64,000 nucleotides of DNA from assembly GCA_903642325.1 (NCBI GenBank), contig CAHJWM010000001.1:1-64000 (forward strand), given 5' to 3'. Below, piece after piece: positions 1 through 8,976 of this stretch (position 1 is the stretch's first letter; each line of letters starts with the position of its first letter). This stretch comes from Myxococcales bacterium. GTDB taxonomy: Bacteria; Myxococcota_A; Polyangia; Polyangiales; Polyangiaceae. Position numbers and translations under genes: made by a program. The notes beneath the pieces were generated by a model. The model made no database searches, was not told the origin of the DNA, and saw only the letters and a program-made list of their open reading frames with translations.

Positions 1-13
1 GTCGTGGCGCCCG

Positions 14-49
14 CGGGGCGCGAGCGACGCGCGGGGCGCGAGCGACGCG
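14..49. repeat. Two perfect tandem copies of an 18-bp GC-rich unit
   Basis: The unit CGGGGCGCGAGCGACGCG occupies 14-31 and again 32-49 with no mismatch. It lies in the first 176 bases, which hold no gene that I can support. Confidence 0.75.
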
Positions 50-197
50 CGCTGGGTCCGCTCTGAAGAGCGCGCCGTGCCGCCGAAGGCAGGGTGTTCT
101 GGGCTTCGGCGCGTGACCATCAACAAAAGCTCGGGGATTTTGCGGTCCGCGGCTACACTGCTCGGGTGAGCGGCTTTTGTCCGATGCCCGCCTCGTG

Positions 198-608
198 ATG
201 AAGAGCGCTGCGCGTTTGCTTGGGTCGTCGCTTGCTTTCGTAGTGGCGCTTGCGTTGGCGTTGGCGGCCGCGCATTGGTATCGAGTTCCCCAGCTGGCCG
301 GTACACCCGAGCGCAGCGCTTGGGTGGAACCGGATTTACTGTGCAGCTTGGCCTCGAGCGCGGTGGCCTTGAGCGTAGCGGCCTGGTCACGCCGCTCTGC
401 GGTCGGCGTCGGAGCCATCGCGTCGCGGTCGGTATTTTGGCGAGCGCTGATTTGGGTCCTGTTCACGCTGCTGTTCTTGGCGCTCTGGGCGACGCAGCTT
501 GGGTTGCTCACGCTGCTGGTCGCGCCCACTCACGCGCTCGCTTGCGCGCGGCTTGTCACCCTGTGGAGCAAATGGCGGAGTGACGTCCTTTTCGAACGGG
601 CGGGCTGA
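198..608 (+). CDS. Small hypothetical inner-membrane protein
   Basis: About 136 residues, not recognised as a family. Hydrophobic stretches lie near residues 6-26 (Leu/Ala/Val rich), 48-63 and 81-110, so three membrane helices are likely, with a short basic C-terminus. The ATG at 198 starts directly on the first hydrophobic segment; an in-frame TTG at 177 would add seven residues. Neither has a clear Shine-Dalgarno sequence. The gene stands alone: the next gene downstream is on the opposite strand. Function is unknown. Confidence 0.55.
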   Translation: MKSAARLLGSSLAFVVALALALAAAHWYRVPQLAGTPERSAWVEPDLLCSLASSAVALSVAAWSRRSAVGVGAIASRSVFWRALIWVLFTLLFLALWATQLGLLTLLVAPTHALACARLVTLWSKWRSDVLFERAG

Positions 609-756
609 GCTTCGAGACGCGGCCTTCAATCAGCGCGCACCCCTGGCGCGTGCGGAAGCGCGGACCAGCGCGGCTGAGGTGCGCCAATGACCGCGCTGCC
701 AACGGCGGTAAAACTGAAAACTGCCCAGCACGCACAAGGACGTTTTGCCCAACGCC

Positions 757-858
757 TCACTGTCGCCGCAGAGACCGAGCCAGCCAGGCAAAAAAGGGGA
801 GAAGCGCGAACAGCAGACCGCTGACCACGATGCCTGCGGCGAGATTGAAGCCCCGCGA
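757..858 (-). other. In-frame open extension after the GH18 stop, encoding a membrane helix
   Basis: Directly after the TAG stop of the GH18 gene (859-861) the same frame stays open for 33 codons and ends at TGA (757-759). It would encode SRGFNLAAG, then a hydrophobic run (IVVSGLLFALLPFFAWLA) and a basic tail RSLRRQ. That is the layout of a C-terminal membrane anchor. It could be a remnant of a longer gene, a readthrough product, or chance in GC-rich DNA. There is no independent start codon in the segment before the helix. Confidence 0.3.
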
Positions 859-2052
859 CTATTGCTGCGGGTCGTGAATCGCACGTAACAGGGAGGACGT
901 GCCGCTCGCGTCTTGGCCGAGCTCCCAAACCATGATCCCGCCATACTGAGCGGCGAGCTGAGTCTTGGCCAAAATCGTCGCCTTGCTATTCAAATAGATG
1001 GTCATGCCATCTTGGACGATGGTGTCGTTGGCAACGGCCGCGCCGTATTTGCTCAAGAGCTCTGCATAGACGACTGCCTCCCCCGCGGTCGCGCCCGGCT
1101 TCCAACGGTAGCCGTAAAAAGGGACGCCGAAGACGGCCTTGTCCTTACTTAGCCCCCGACCGACCCAGTATTCGATCTCGGCCTTGGCGTCCGTCAGCGA
1201 AGAAGACTGCACCGGCGTGGCGTTGCCGCCCGGGTTGTGCAGGTCATACGCCATCACGTTCACGAAGTCGAAGGCTTGGATCGCGTTGCTGGTGACCTTA
1301 TCACCGAACCAGCTGGCCAACGCCGCCGTCGTCTCTTTGCCTCGATCTTTCAGGGAAGCCGCGAGCGCGCTGACGAAGCCCTCGTAATCCGCATTCACGC
1401 CGTTGCCCTCGAAATCGACGTCGATGCAATCGAGGCCGGTTGTCACGGCATAACTCGTGATCTTCTGCACGAAAGCCGCGCGGTTTGCGGGAGCGATCTG
1501 TGCGGCGAGCGCGCCGAAATCGGTGATGGTCGTGGCGCCGCCGAGCGCCATGCACACCTTGGCTCCCGCCTTGTGCGCGGCCGTCACGAATGTGCCCAAA
1601 GTCGCGTCCGGATACGACACGCCGCCCGCCGCGTCCACCGTGGCAAAGCACACATTCACGTAGCTCACGAGCGAAAAGTCGAGCCCGGTCGCCCATGTGC
1701 TGAGCGCGCCGCGATAGCTCGGCAAGTAGCCGACCGTGCGTAACTTCGGCCCGGCGCCACTGCCCCCTGTTCCGCCGCCGGTCGTCATCATGCCGGCGCC
1801 CCCGCCCGCGGCCGCGCCGCTTGCCGACAACCCCGCGCTCCCGCTCACGTTGCCAGCGCCAGCGCCAGCGCCAGTAAGTGCCGCGCCGCCGGCGCCCGCC
1901 ACCGTTTCTCCTCCGCCGCCCACGCCCGTCGACCCGCTAGCGCCGCCGAGCGCGTCGCCTGCGCCCGCTGCACCGTTCGAAGAACAAGCCGCGCCGCCCA
2001 GCGCAAGCACACAAACCAGGGCTAACCCCAACCGACCGAGCTCGATACGCAT
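859..2052 (-). CDS. Glycoside hydrolase family 18 (chitinase-like) lipoprotein
   Basis: A secreted hydrolase expected to cleave beta-1,4-linked N-acetylglucosamine polymers such as chitin. A signal peptide with lipobox LGGAAC puts the lipidated Cys at residue 23. Residues 24-103 are a Gly/Ala/Ser-rich stalk, and the GH18 barrel runs from about 105 to 397. The family signature DxxDxDxE is present as DCIDVDFE, with the catalytic acid at Glu215. VNVMAYDLH and the late MVWELGQD stretch fit the later barrel strands. The ATG at 2052 directly precedes the signal peptide. No other domain such as a carbohydrate-binding module is seen. Substrate is inferred from the family; some GH18 proteins are endo-beta-N-acetylglucosaminidases instead. 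Confidence 0.88.
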   Translation of the reverse strand: MRIELGRLGLALVCVLALGGAACSSNGAAGAGDALGGASGSTGVGGGGETVAGAGGAALTGAGAGAGNVSGSAGLSASGAAAGGGAGMMTTGGGTGGSGAGPKLRTVGYLPSYRGALSTWATGLDFSLVSYVNVCFATVDAAGGVSYPDATLGTFVTAAHKAGAKVCMALGGATTITDFGALAAQIAPANRAAFVQKITSYAVTTGLDCIDVDFEGNGVNADYEGFVSALAASLKDRGKETTAALASWFGDKVTSNAIQAFDFVNVMAYDLHNPGGNATPVQSSSLTDAKAEIEYWVGRGLSKDKAVFGVPFYGYRWKPGATAGEAVVYAELLSKYGAAVANDTIVQDGMTIYLNSKATILAKTQLAAQYGGIMVWELGQDASGTSSLLRAIHDPQQ

Positions 2053-2541
2053 CGCCTAGGATTAGCATTCGGCGAAATCAGGCTCAGTTGCGGAACTTCT
2101 CTCCATCATGTTCATTTTTTGATGCCTAGGCTCGGGTCGTGGCAGTTTTTCTGGGGGGTGATGGTCACATGCTTCGTCGTATCGCGCTCAGCCTTCGGCG
2201 TCCTAGGGCGGGAGCCGGAGGCGGGCGCGTATTACACACTGAGGCATGACGCACGGCGCATGACGCACTGCATATTGCATATTGCATATTGCATATTGCA
2301 TATTGCGTATTGCGTATTGCGTATTGCGTATTGCGTATTGCGTATTGCGTATTGCGTATTGCGTATTGCGTATTGCTGCGCTTGCGCAGAGCGCGCGTGT
2401 CGCCGTGAGCGCACACGCTAGTGCGAGCGCGAGGCCCGCGCTCGGTTGGCGCCGCCGGCGGAGAACGCGCCAGCGTGTCGTGTTCGCCGACCTGCGCACC
2501 CTGGTTACTTCACAAGCCGAGCTCTGGTAGATTTCGCCGCC
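2053..2541. other. Long intergenic region containing a heptanucleotide array
   Basis: 489 bp between divergent genes (GH18 on minus, large lipoprotein on plus). The middle is filled by the ATTGCAT/ATTGCGT array. Open frames crossing it are artefacts of the period-7 repeat. No convincing promoter hexamers or RNA gene were recognised. A 20-bp string CGCGCTCAGCCTTCGGCGTC (2183-2202) recurs at 10323-10342. Confidence 0.6.
2274..2376. repeat. Heptanucleotide tandem array: 4 x ATTGCAT then 10 x ATTGCGT
   Basis: Four exact ATTGCAT units fill 2274-2301 and ten exact ATTGCGT units fill 2302-2371, followed by a partial ATTGC. The two blocks differ by one base (A to G) and are perfectly homogeneous, which suggests recent expansion by slippage. 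The array ends about 165 bp before the proposed start of the downstream lipoprotein gene. Confidence 0.95.
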
Positions 2542-5133
2542 GTGCTCATCCCTCGTTCGTTTTGGCTGCTGATGATTTCGTTGCTCTTCGCTTGCGGGGG
2601 TGGGGGCGGGAACGAGCTTTCGCACCCCACGTACACGCCACGCCCAATACATGCGAAGAGCAGTCCCCCCGGTCTGCCTCATCTGGAAACGTCCGAGATC
2701 GTGCGGGTGCCAGCCGGCACGTTTGGTCCGTATCTGGGCATGCGTCGCGAAGGCGGCGTGGCGATCTGGGCGAGCTCAGAGGCAAACCGGAGAGCTTGGC
2801 ATGCGCGTCCGCTTTCGGGACGCGGTGAAGTGAACGGCGAGGTGACCGACTTGGGTGAGGCGCCAAGCGAGCTCGGGCTGGTGAGCGTGCGGACGATGGA
2901 CCGCGGGTTTGCCCTGCTCAGCACCCACAAGACCAGTGACGGCGAGGTCGTCGAGCTCGCCGCGCTATCGGCCGCCGGAACGCGCCTGGCAGGCCCGACG
3001 TCCCTCGGGCGGACGGCGCATTCGGTGCTCTGGGTCGAGGCGATCGCGAACGCGAGCGGCGGCGCGAGCGTGCTGTGGGCTGAAAGTGGCAAGGGGCGCG
3101 CCGACATCTGGAGCGCGGAGGTCAATGCGAAGGCGGAGCTTGCCGCTCCCCCACGCCTCCTGGCGCAGGATGCGGGCGCATGGCAAGCGGTCGCGTTCGG
3201 CAAAGGCATGGCGCTCGCCGTCACGCACGTCGGCAAGGGCAGCGGCGCGCATGGGCCGATCGAGCTGCAGCTGCTGAACGGGGCGGAGCCCGCGGCAACG
3301 GTCACGGTCAACGCGGAGGCGAGCGCCGATTTGGACTTGGACATGGCCGCGCTCGGGGAGCACTTACTGCTCGCTTGGTCAGATCATCGCGGCGGCGAAA
3401 ACCGCGTGTTTTCCGCGGCCGTGGACGGTAGCGGCAAAGTCGTGGCCAGCGCGGCGCCGGCCACGCCGCCACTGGGTGAACAGGCCGTGCTCCGCGTGGT
3501 GCCGCCGTTCGAAGGCGGCCAACGCGGCTACTTGGCTTGGGAAGCATTGGATGCACAGGTGGCCACGTACCGCAGCTTCCAGGTGGGCGAAGTTCAAAGC
3601 AACGGCCGCGTAGCGAGCCCGCGCGGCCTCTTCGAATACTGGAAGATGGACGGCTCGATGCCCGAGATTGCCGCCACGAAGCGCGGCGTCGCGGTGCTCA
3701 CACTCGCGCCGATTTGTCCGCGGGCCGCGACGTGCACGAAGGATGCGCCGATCGCGCCGGAATTTTTCGAGCTGGACGCCGACTATAGCGTGCAGACAAA
3801 CGAGCCGTTGTGGCCCGAGCACGGCCCAGAAGCGGCTAATCTGGCCTGGAATCTGGTCTGCCCGAATGATGCCTGCTTCGCGTTGAGCGCCGAGGCGGGC
3901 GTCCCGTCCACGGTATCGTTGGCGCGGCTCGAGCATCGTTCCGACACCTATCGCGCACCCGCCGGTCGCGTCGAATTGCCGGCAAGGCCGCGGATCGTCG
4001 AAGACCAAGCCATCGCCGAGACTGCGCCCTTGTCTCAGATCGCCCTCGCTGAAACTAGCGCCGGCAGCTTGCTCGGCTGGATCACCGACTTCGACCCGAC
4101 CACGCCCTGGGTGAAGCTCAAGAAGCCGACCGCCGACGGACGGTACGAGCCACTGCGCGCGCGGCTTACTCTACAAAGCTTCGCTGACGGCGAGCCGTTC
4201 GAGGCGCGGTCCGGGCCGCAAGATCTGTCGTTGCGAGCCCATTCGTTGGGCGGCGTGTCGATCAGCAGTAACTCTCGGCAAGACGAGGCGTTGGTGGCGT
4301 GGGCCGGGCTCGACGGCGGACAGCCGCAGGTCTTTCTCACCCTCGTGGACAAGCTCGGCAAGAAAACCGCGCAGCGAATGCTGACTCACAAATCGGGCGA
4401 GCTGAACGACGTGGCCACGGTGCAAACGGGAAGCGACTATTTGGTGGCGTGGGTCGACGAACGGAGCTCCGATCCGGAGCTGTACGCGACCAAGATAAAC
4501 CGAGCGCTCAATCGTATCGCACCCGAGCAACGCATTACTCAGGCGCGCGGCGCCGCCACGGATGTGTCGCTCGTGACGACCAAGGGGAACGTGATTGCGG
4601 TCTGGGCCGATTCGCGCGAGAGCGAGCGCGCCGGCAATGCCGATATCTACGCCGCGGCGTTGCGCATTGGCGACGCGGGCCGCGACGCGCCAGAAGTGTG
4701 CCTACAGAAAACGCGCGCGCATTCCTTCGCGCCGGTCGCGCGCGCTCATGACGGCGGAGCGCTCGTGGCCTGGCTCGAGGCCGCCTCGGACGACGCCGCC
4801 GGCAACCCCGCGCACGTGAGCTTTGCGCAATTGGACGAAGCCGGCCGCGTCGTGGGCGCCGTGCAAAGCGCACCGTTTCCGGGCGGTATTCCCGTTACGC
4901 TGGGTCTGGATTGCGATGCCCAGAGTTGCCACGCGATCATTGCGCTGGACGCCAGTGCGCGCGGCGAGCTGTACGCGGTAAGCTTCGACGGTAAGGCGTC
5001 TACGCCGGTACGAATCCGGACCAGTATGAACGCGCCATCGAGCGTCGCGCCTGTAGTGCACGGTCGAGAGGTCTACGTCGCCGACATTCAGCAAGGCGTT
5101 GCCCACGTGCGCCGCTTGCTCGTGGACTGGTGA
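2542..5133 (+). CDS. Large lipoprotein with beta-propeller-like repeats
   Basis: About 863 residues starting at GTG 2542, chosen because it opens a signal peptide ending in a lipobox-like LLFAC followed by a Gly run. The reading frame extends further upstream to a TTG at 2446, but that would bury the signal peptide. The body carries recurring blocks such as LLAWSDHRGGENRVFSA, LVAWVDERSSDPELYA and a later VWADSRE block, spaced along the C-terminal two thirds. This Trp-[SVA]-Asp-x-Arg pattern is typical of beta-propeller blades. No catalytic motif was recognised. It is probably a surface or periplasmic-facing binding protein; partner and function are unknown. Confidence 0.7.
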   Translation: MLIPRSFWLLMISLLFACGGGGGNELSHPTYTPRPIHAKSSPPGLPHLETSEIVRVPAGTFGPYLGMRREGGVAIWASSEANRRAWHARPLSGRGEVNGEVTDLGEAPSELGLVSVRTMDRGFALLSTHKTSDGEVVELAALSAAGTRLAGPTSLGRTAHSVLWVEAIANASGGASVLWAESGKGRADIWSAEVNAKAELAAPPRLLAQDAGAWQAVAFGKGMALAVTHVGKGSGAHGPIELQLLNGAEPAATVTVNAEASADLDLDMAALGEHLLLAWSDHRGGENRVFSAAVDGSGKVVASAAPATPPLGEQAVLRVVPPFEGGQRGYLAWEALDAQVATYRSFQVGEVQSNGRVASPRGLFEYWKMDGSMPEIAATKRGVAVLTLAPICPRAATCTKDAPIAPEFFELDADYSVQTNEPLWPEHGPEAANLAWNLVCPNDACFALSAEAGVPSTVSLARLEHRSDTYRAPAGRVELPARPRIVEDQAIAETAPLSQIALAETSAGSLLGWITDFDPTTPWVKLKKPTADGRYEPLRARLTLQSFADGEPFEARSGPQDLSLRAHSLGGVSISSNSRQDEALVAWAGLDGGQPQVFLTLVDKLGKKTAQRMLTHKSGELNDVATVQTGSDYLVAWVDERSSDPELYATKINRALNRIAPEQRITQARGAATDVSLVTTKGNVIAVWADSRESERAGNADIYAAALRIGDAGRDAPEVCLQKTRAHSFAPVARAHDGGALVAWLEAASDDAAGNPAHVSFAQLDEAGRVVGAVQSAPFPGGIPVTLGLDCDAQSCHAIIALDASARGELYAVSFDGKASTPVRIRTSMNAPSSVAPVVHGREVYVADIQQGVAHVRRLLVDW

Positions 5134-5153
5134 GCGCCGGGGAGCGCCGGCTT

Positions 5154-5828
5154 TCAGCGCTCGAGCACGAAGTCCGCGTAGTCCGCCGAGCTATCGCTGC
5201 GCGTTTGGTCCCCGTCACTCATCAGAGCTACGCCCATGAAGTCGGGAACGGAGGCGGTTGGGTCTCCGTGTTCGAAGTGCTTGCGGTACTCCGCCCTCAA
5301 GTCGAGGTGCTCGGTCCGCCACTCATTGAGTGGAGCGCCGGACTCGAGCACCACCGTCTCTTGAGCGGCAAACGGATTGCTTTTCTTGTCGCACGTGGCG
5401 CCCTTGGGGCCAACCGCGCTCCACACGTACTTGAGCACGTACCAGCGCAAGGTTCGCTTCCACGACACGTAAATGACCGCGGCCGAATCGCCCTTGCCCG
5501 CTTCGCACTCGTTGCCGCCCTGCGGCAGCTTCACCGCGCGCCAGCTCCAACTCAGGGCATGCGCCGTCTCGCGATCCGAATCTGGCACCTTCACGCCGAT
5601 GACGGTGGTCTCGAAGGGCGGGTGGTACTCGGCGCGAATGAACGGCGGATCAGCGTCCTTGTACAGCTTGTAGTAATTGGTGGGGCCAGACTCACGCTCC
5701 ACCACGCGGAAGTTCGCGACCGGAAAACGATGCGCGGACTGGTCCGCGGCGGAGCTGTACCCCGCGCCGAGCCCGGCGAACACGGCCAGTGTTACCAAGC
5801 CGGCGAAGAGAAAGCGATTGGGCGACAC
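5154..5828 (-). CDS. DUF3047 family secreted protein
   Basis: 224 residues with an N-terminal signal peptide (hydrophobic FAGLVTLAVFAGLGAG, then SSAADQ). The sequence matches my knowledge of DUF3047: FPVANFRVVERE near the N-terminus, an ALSWSWRAVKLP core strand, IYVSWKRTLRWYVLKYVWS, and a terminal SADYADFVLER. Proteins of this family are exported and of unknown function. The start is a GTG at 5828. The gene converges with the large lipoprotein gene (20 bp between stops) and is divergent from the thioredoxin-like gene across a 110-bp AT-richer gap that probably carries both promoters. Confidence 0.75.
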   Translation of the reverse strand: MSPNRFLFAGLVTLAVFAGLGAGYSSAADQSAHRFPVANFRVVERESGPTNYYKLYKDADPPFIRAEYHPPFETTVIGVKVPDSDRETAHALSWSWRAVKLPQGGNECEAGKGDSAAVIYVSWKRTLRWYVLKYVWSAVGPKGATCDKKSNPFAAQETVVLESGAPLNEWRTEHLDLRAEYRKHFEHGDPTASVPDFMGVALMSDGDQTRSDSSADYADFVLER

Positions 5829-5938
5829 GCTGTCTATTTAGATTCAACGCGACCGGCGACAAGTGGTCGAGCGTCCAAAATATTAGTTCTAAATTCAGGT
5901 TTTCAAGCGGCGCGCAAGCCCGTGCTCCCCACTGCGAA

Positions 5939-6523
5939 ATGGCTTACGCTTGTGACGTGTCGCCGACAAACCTGCAACGCTACTCACGATTCGGCCTGAT
6001 ATTGGCCCTCTGCGCAAACTCATTAGCTTGCAGCCACCCTACTGAGCCGTTGGACCGGCGGGCGCCGGTACCGAAGCGTGGTGTTCCGGATACTATGCAG
6101 AGTGGCAGTGTAGCCAGCCTGCAACCGCCTAGCTTCATTCGCTATCCCGGAGGACCCGGTGCCATTGAACCCTGGGTGCAGGAACAGGTGGAGTTGGCGG
6201 AAGCGGCGCATCTGAGGGTGCTCGTGTACGTCGGCGCAGGTTGGTGCGAACCCTGCCGCCACTTTCACGAGGCAGTCGAGCGCGGTGAGCTCAATGGCAC
6301 TCTCAATGGCCTTCGCTTCTTGGAGTTCGACCAGGACCGCGATGCTGGGGCGCTCAAAGTCGCGGGCTACGTCTATCAGTATATCCCAGTCTTGGCGTTA
6401 CCGGATCCGGACGGCCGCAACCACGGTCAGATGATCTCTGGCTCGATCAAGGGGCCTGACGCGGTGAAGCAAAATCTAGTGCCGCGCCTGCAGGCGCTGC
6501 TCGCGGGCAGTGCGGTCGATTGA
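5939..6523 (+). CDS. Exported thioredoxin-like protein (WCEPC)
   Basis: About 194 residues. An N-terminal hydrophobic segment ending LCANSLAC suggests a signal peptide or lipoprotein signal, although the lipobox is imperfect. The thioredoxin fold is indicated by VYVGAGWCEPCRHFHEAV, with redox Cys103 and Cys106, and by a later strand IPVLALPDPDGR containing the conserved cis-Pro region. The Glu-Pro pair between the cysteines resembles TlpA/thioredoxin-like reductases more than DsbA. It probably acts in envelope disulfide reduction or cytochrome maturation, which is inference. Start ATG 5939 was preferred; GTG 5957 gives a shorter signal peptide and is possible. Confidence 0.7.
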   Translation: MAYACDVSPTNLQRYSRFGLILALCANSLACSHPTEPLDRRAPVPKRGVPDTMQSGSVASLQPPSFIRYPGGPGAIEPWVQEQVELAEAAHLRVLVYVGAGWCEPCRHFHEAVERGELNGTLNGLRFLEFDQDRDAGALKVAGYVYQYIPVLALPDPDGRNHGQMISGSIKGPDAVKQNLVPRLQALLAGSAVD

Positions 6524-6786
6524 CGGCTGAAAACCAGCGCGACGAAGGTGAGTCGGGAGGTCGTGTCGCGGGTCGCCCGCTATTTCACCTGCGGCGCGGA
6601 ACGAAAATCAACGCGCGGCGGTAAAATTGCCGCGCCGCGGGAGCCACCACGTCGCCGCCTATGTAGGCAGCTGTCTGCGCGGGCACGCGCTTCACACCGA
6701 ATCAGAGCCGAGGCGCCGAATTACCTACCGCGCGATCGACCGGCACTGCATGCTTAGCCGCGGTGGGCACGGTTAGGAGCTGCTCA

Positions 6787-8964
6787 GTGCGCAATTCGTT
6801 CTATGTTCATGGCTCGCCGCGAGGCGGGCGAAGCCGACGGCTGGCATTGCTCGCCTGGGGCGTAGCGTTGGCGTGCTCGGGCACGAACCAACACGACGGG
6901 AGCGCGGCCGCGGGCGGCCGCTCGAGCGACGGCGACGGCGGCGCGGCCCCGATCAACGCGGCCGCCGGCGCGGACGATTCTGCTGCGGGCGCTTGCGCGG
7001 ACGCCGGCAGTTGCGGGCAAGTGCCGGCCCCGCCGCCGTTTCATGCGGTCTCGCCGGCAACGTACGTGAGCAAGGTCAAAAACCTGCTCGTCGGTCTGCC
7101 CGCGACGGATGCAGAGATTGCCGCTGCCGGCGCGGCCCCGAAGGCCCTCGCAGACCTGATCGTTGGCTGGCAGAAGCTGCCCGAGTATCAGCGCAAAATG
7201 GAACGCTTCTTCGAGCTCGCGTTTCAGCAGACGCAAATCTCGATGACGGACTTGGCCGACCAGTCTTACCCAAAACAGCTCGTGACCAACGGCCTGACCT
7301 CGCCGCTGCTCTTACAGAACGTGGAGCAAAGCTTCGCGCGCACCATGCTGCAGCTGGTGGCGCAAGATCGACCGTTCACCGACAGCGTTACCAGCCCGAA
7401 GCTGATGATGACCACGGCTTTGAAGGAGCTTTACGCCTTCCTCGACCAATACGAGGTGAACGACGAGGGCAAAGTGAGCGACGGCTTCCACACCCTGCAC
7501 CCAAAGGTCTCGGTCGTAGCCGAAGCGGCGCAGGGCCCCATTCCGATCGCCGACACTTTGAATCCCGCGAGCCCCAATTACATGCACTGGTACGACCCCG
7601 ACCTGCTGCTGCCGGCAAAGGTGGCGGCGTGCGCCAGCGATCCGATCGAGTTCCCCAGCAGCTCGTTTGCGATCCATCGCCTGCTTTACGGTTCGCTCGA
7701 CGGTTACAAGGGCCCGGGCGGCATCGCCTGTCCGCCCAGTGGCGGTAGTGTCAACGCTCCGCAGTTGACCCTCGGCGATTTCAGCGACTGGCAAATGGTC
7801 GAGCTGCGTGCGCCGGCGGCCGCGGAAGCGGTGAGCACCTTTTACGACCTGCCGGCGTTACGCACGGCGACGGAGCTCGTCGTATCCGTGCCGCGGCTCG
7901 GCTTTTTCAGCACGCCTGCTTTCTTTGCCAATTGGCAAACGAACACCAGTAATCAGATGCGCGTCACCTTGAACCAGACTTTGATCGTGGCTCTAGGCGC
8001 GCAGGTAGACGGGCTGGACCGCACCATGCCGGGAGCGTCCGCACCGGGATTGGACGCCGACCACGCGGGCAGCGGCGCGTGCCTCGTGTGTCACCAGACG
8101 CTCGACCCACTGCGCTCGATCTTCTCGGCCACCTATTCCTGGAACTATCATCATCAGGTCGACCCGGCGTGGAGCACGCAAAAAGGCGTGTTCGCTTTTC
8201 AAGGCGTGACAGAGGCGGTGTCCAGCATGGGCGAATTCGGAGGCGTGGTCGCCGCGCATCCGTCGTTCGCCAAAGCCTGGGTGCAGAAGCTTTGTTACTA
8301 CGCCAATTCGGCGCCTTGCATCGAAACAGACCCGGAATTTTTGCGCATCGTGAAGGACTTTCAGAGCTCGGGCTTCGCTTGGAACAGCTTGGTATCGGAG
8401 CTTTTTTCGTCACCGCTCCTGACCAATGCCTCGCAGACGGCCACGTATGACGTAAATGGCGAGGTCGTGGCGGTGGCGCGGCGCGATCATTTGTGTGCCG
8501 CGCTCGACAATCGGCTCGGCTTTGCCGACGTGTGCGGCCTGCATGCGGTGACGGCCGCGCAGTCGCGCGCCACCATTGCTTCGATCGCCGCTGGCCTGCC
8601 CTCCGATGGCTACGGGCGTGGCTCCGTGGCGCCGGTGCTGCCCAACCAACCCACGCTCTTCTATCGAGCTGGCTTGGAGAATATCTGCGAGGCGGTGGCC
8701 GCACAGACCATCGACGTGGCGGCGGCCAAGCAACAAGCCAACGTCAAACAGTGGTCGAGCAAGACTCCGGACGCCGCGATTTCCGACTTCGTGGGCATCG
8801 TGATGGCGCTTGCGCCGAGCGATCCACGCCAAAAGCCGGCTACGGGACTCTTGAAAGCACACTTTACGAAAGCCACGCAAACCGGCGCGAGCGCCTCGAA
8901 TGCGCTCAAGTCCACGTTCGTGGCGGCGTGCCTCGCACCGTCGTCCGTTTCGGTCGGGCTCTGA
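6787..8964 (+). CDS. DUF1592/DUF1588-like cytochrome-type lipoprotein
   Basis: About 725 residues. GTG 6787 was chosen because AGGAG (6775-6779) lies seven bases upstream and a lipoprotein signal follows (WGVALACSG). A low-complexity Gly/Ala/Asp linker comes next, then a region resembling the planctomycete/myxobacterial DUF1592-DUF1588 proteins. There is one haem-binding CxxCH, GACLVCHQTLDP, with Cys432, Cys435 and His436. Its position just before a conserved DP is as expected for DUF1588. The downstream DUF1501 gene begins 12 bp after the stop, so the two form an operon. The family is thought to act in surface electron transfer or polymer breakdown, but the role is not established. The exact DUF assignment needs a profile search. 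Confidence 0.72.
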   Translation: MRNSFYVHGSPRGGRSRRLALLAWGVALACSGTNQHDGSAAAGGRSSDGDGGAAPINAAAGADDSAAGACADAGSCGQVPAPPPFHAVSPATYVSKVKNLLVGLPATDAEIAAAGAAPKALADLIVGWQKLPEYQRKMERFFELAFQQTQISMTDLADQSYPKQLVTNGLTSPLLLQNVEQSFARTMLQLVAQDRPFTDSVTSPKLMMTTALKELYAFLDQYEVNDEGKVSDGFHTLHPKVSVVAEAAQGPIPIADTLNPASPNYMHWYDPDLLLPAKVAACASDPIEFPSSSFAIHRLLYGSLDGYKGPGGIACPPSGGSVNAPQLTLGDFSDWQMVELRAPAAAEAVSTFYDLPALRTATELVVSVPRLGFFSTPAFFANWQTNTSNQMRVTLNQTLIVALGAQVDGLDRTMPGASAPGLDADHAGSGACLVCHQTLDPLRSIFSATYSWNYHHQVDPAWSTQKGVFAFQGVTEAVSSMGEFGGVVAAHPSFAKAWVQKLCYYANSAPCIETDPEFLRIVKDFQSSGFAWNSLVSELFSSPLLTNASQTATYDVNGEVVAVARRDHLCAALDNRLGFADVCGLHAVTAAQSRATIASIAAGLPSDGYGRGSVAPVLPNQPTLFYRAGLENICEAVAAQTIDVAAAKQQANVKQWSSKTPDAAISDFVGIVMALAPSDPRQKPATGLLKAHFTKATQTGASASNALKSTFVAACLAPSSVSVGL

Positions 8965-8976
8965 AAGGAACACCCA

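Noticed and set aside
626-944. Minus-strand open frames of about 100 codons overlapping the GH18 3' end
   Set aside because: They are Arg-rich shadows in other frames; the only interesting frame here is the in-frame extension after the GH18 stop, which is reported separately.
2274-2376. Possible CRISPR array
   Set aside because: Units are contiguous 7-mers with no spacers, and no cas genes are nearby.
2119-2682. Open frames on both strands across the ATTGCAT/ATTGCGT array
   Set aside because: A 7-bp repeat lacking stop codons keeps several frames open at once; the products are period-7 repeats (AYCVLRI or NTQYAIR) with no family features.
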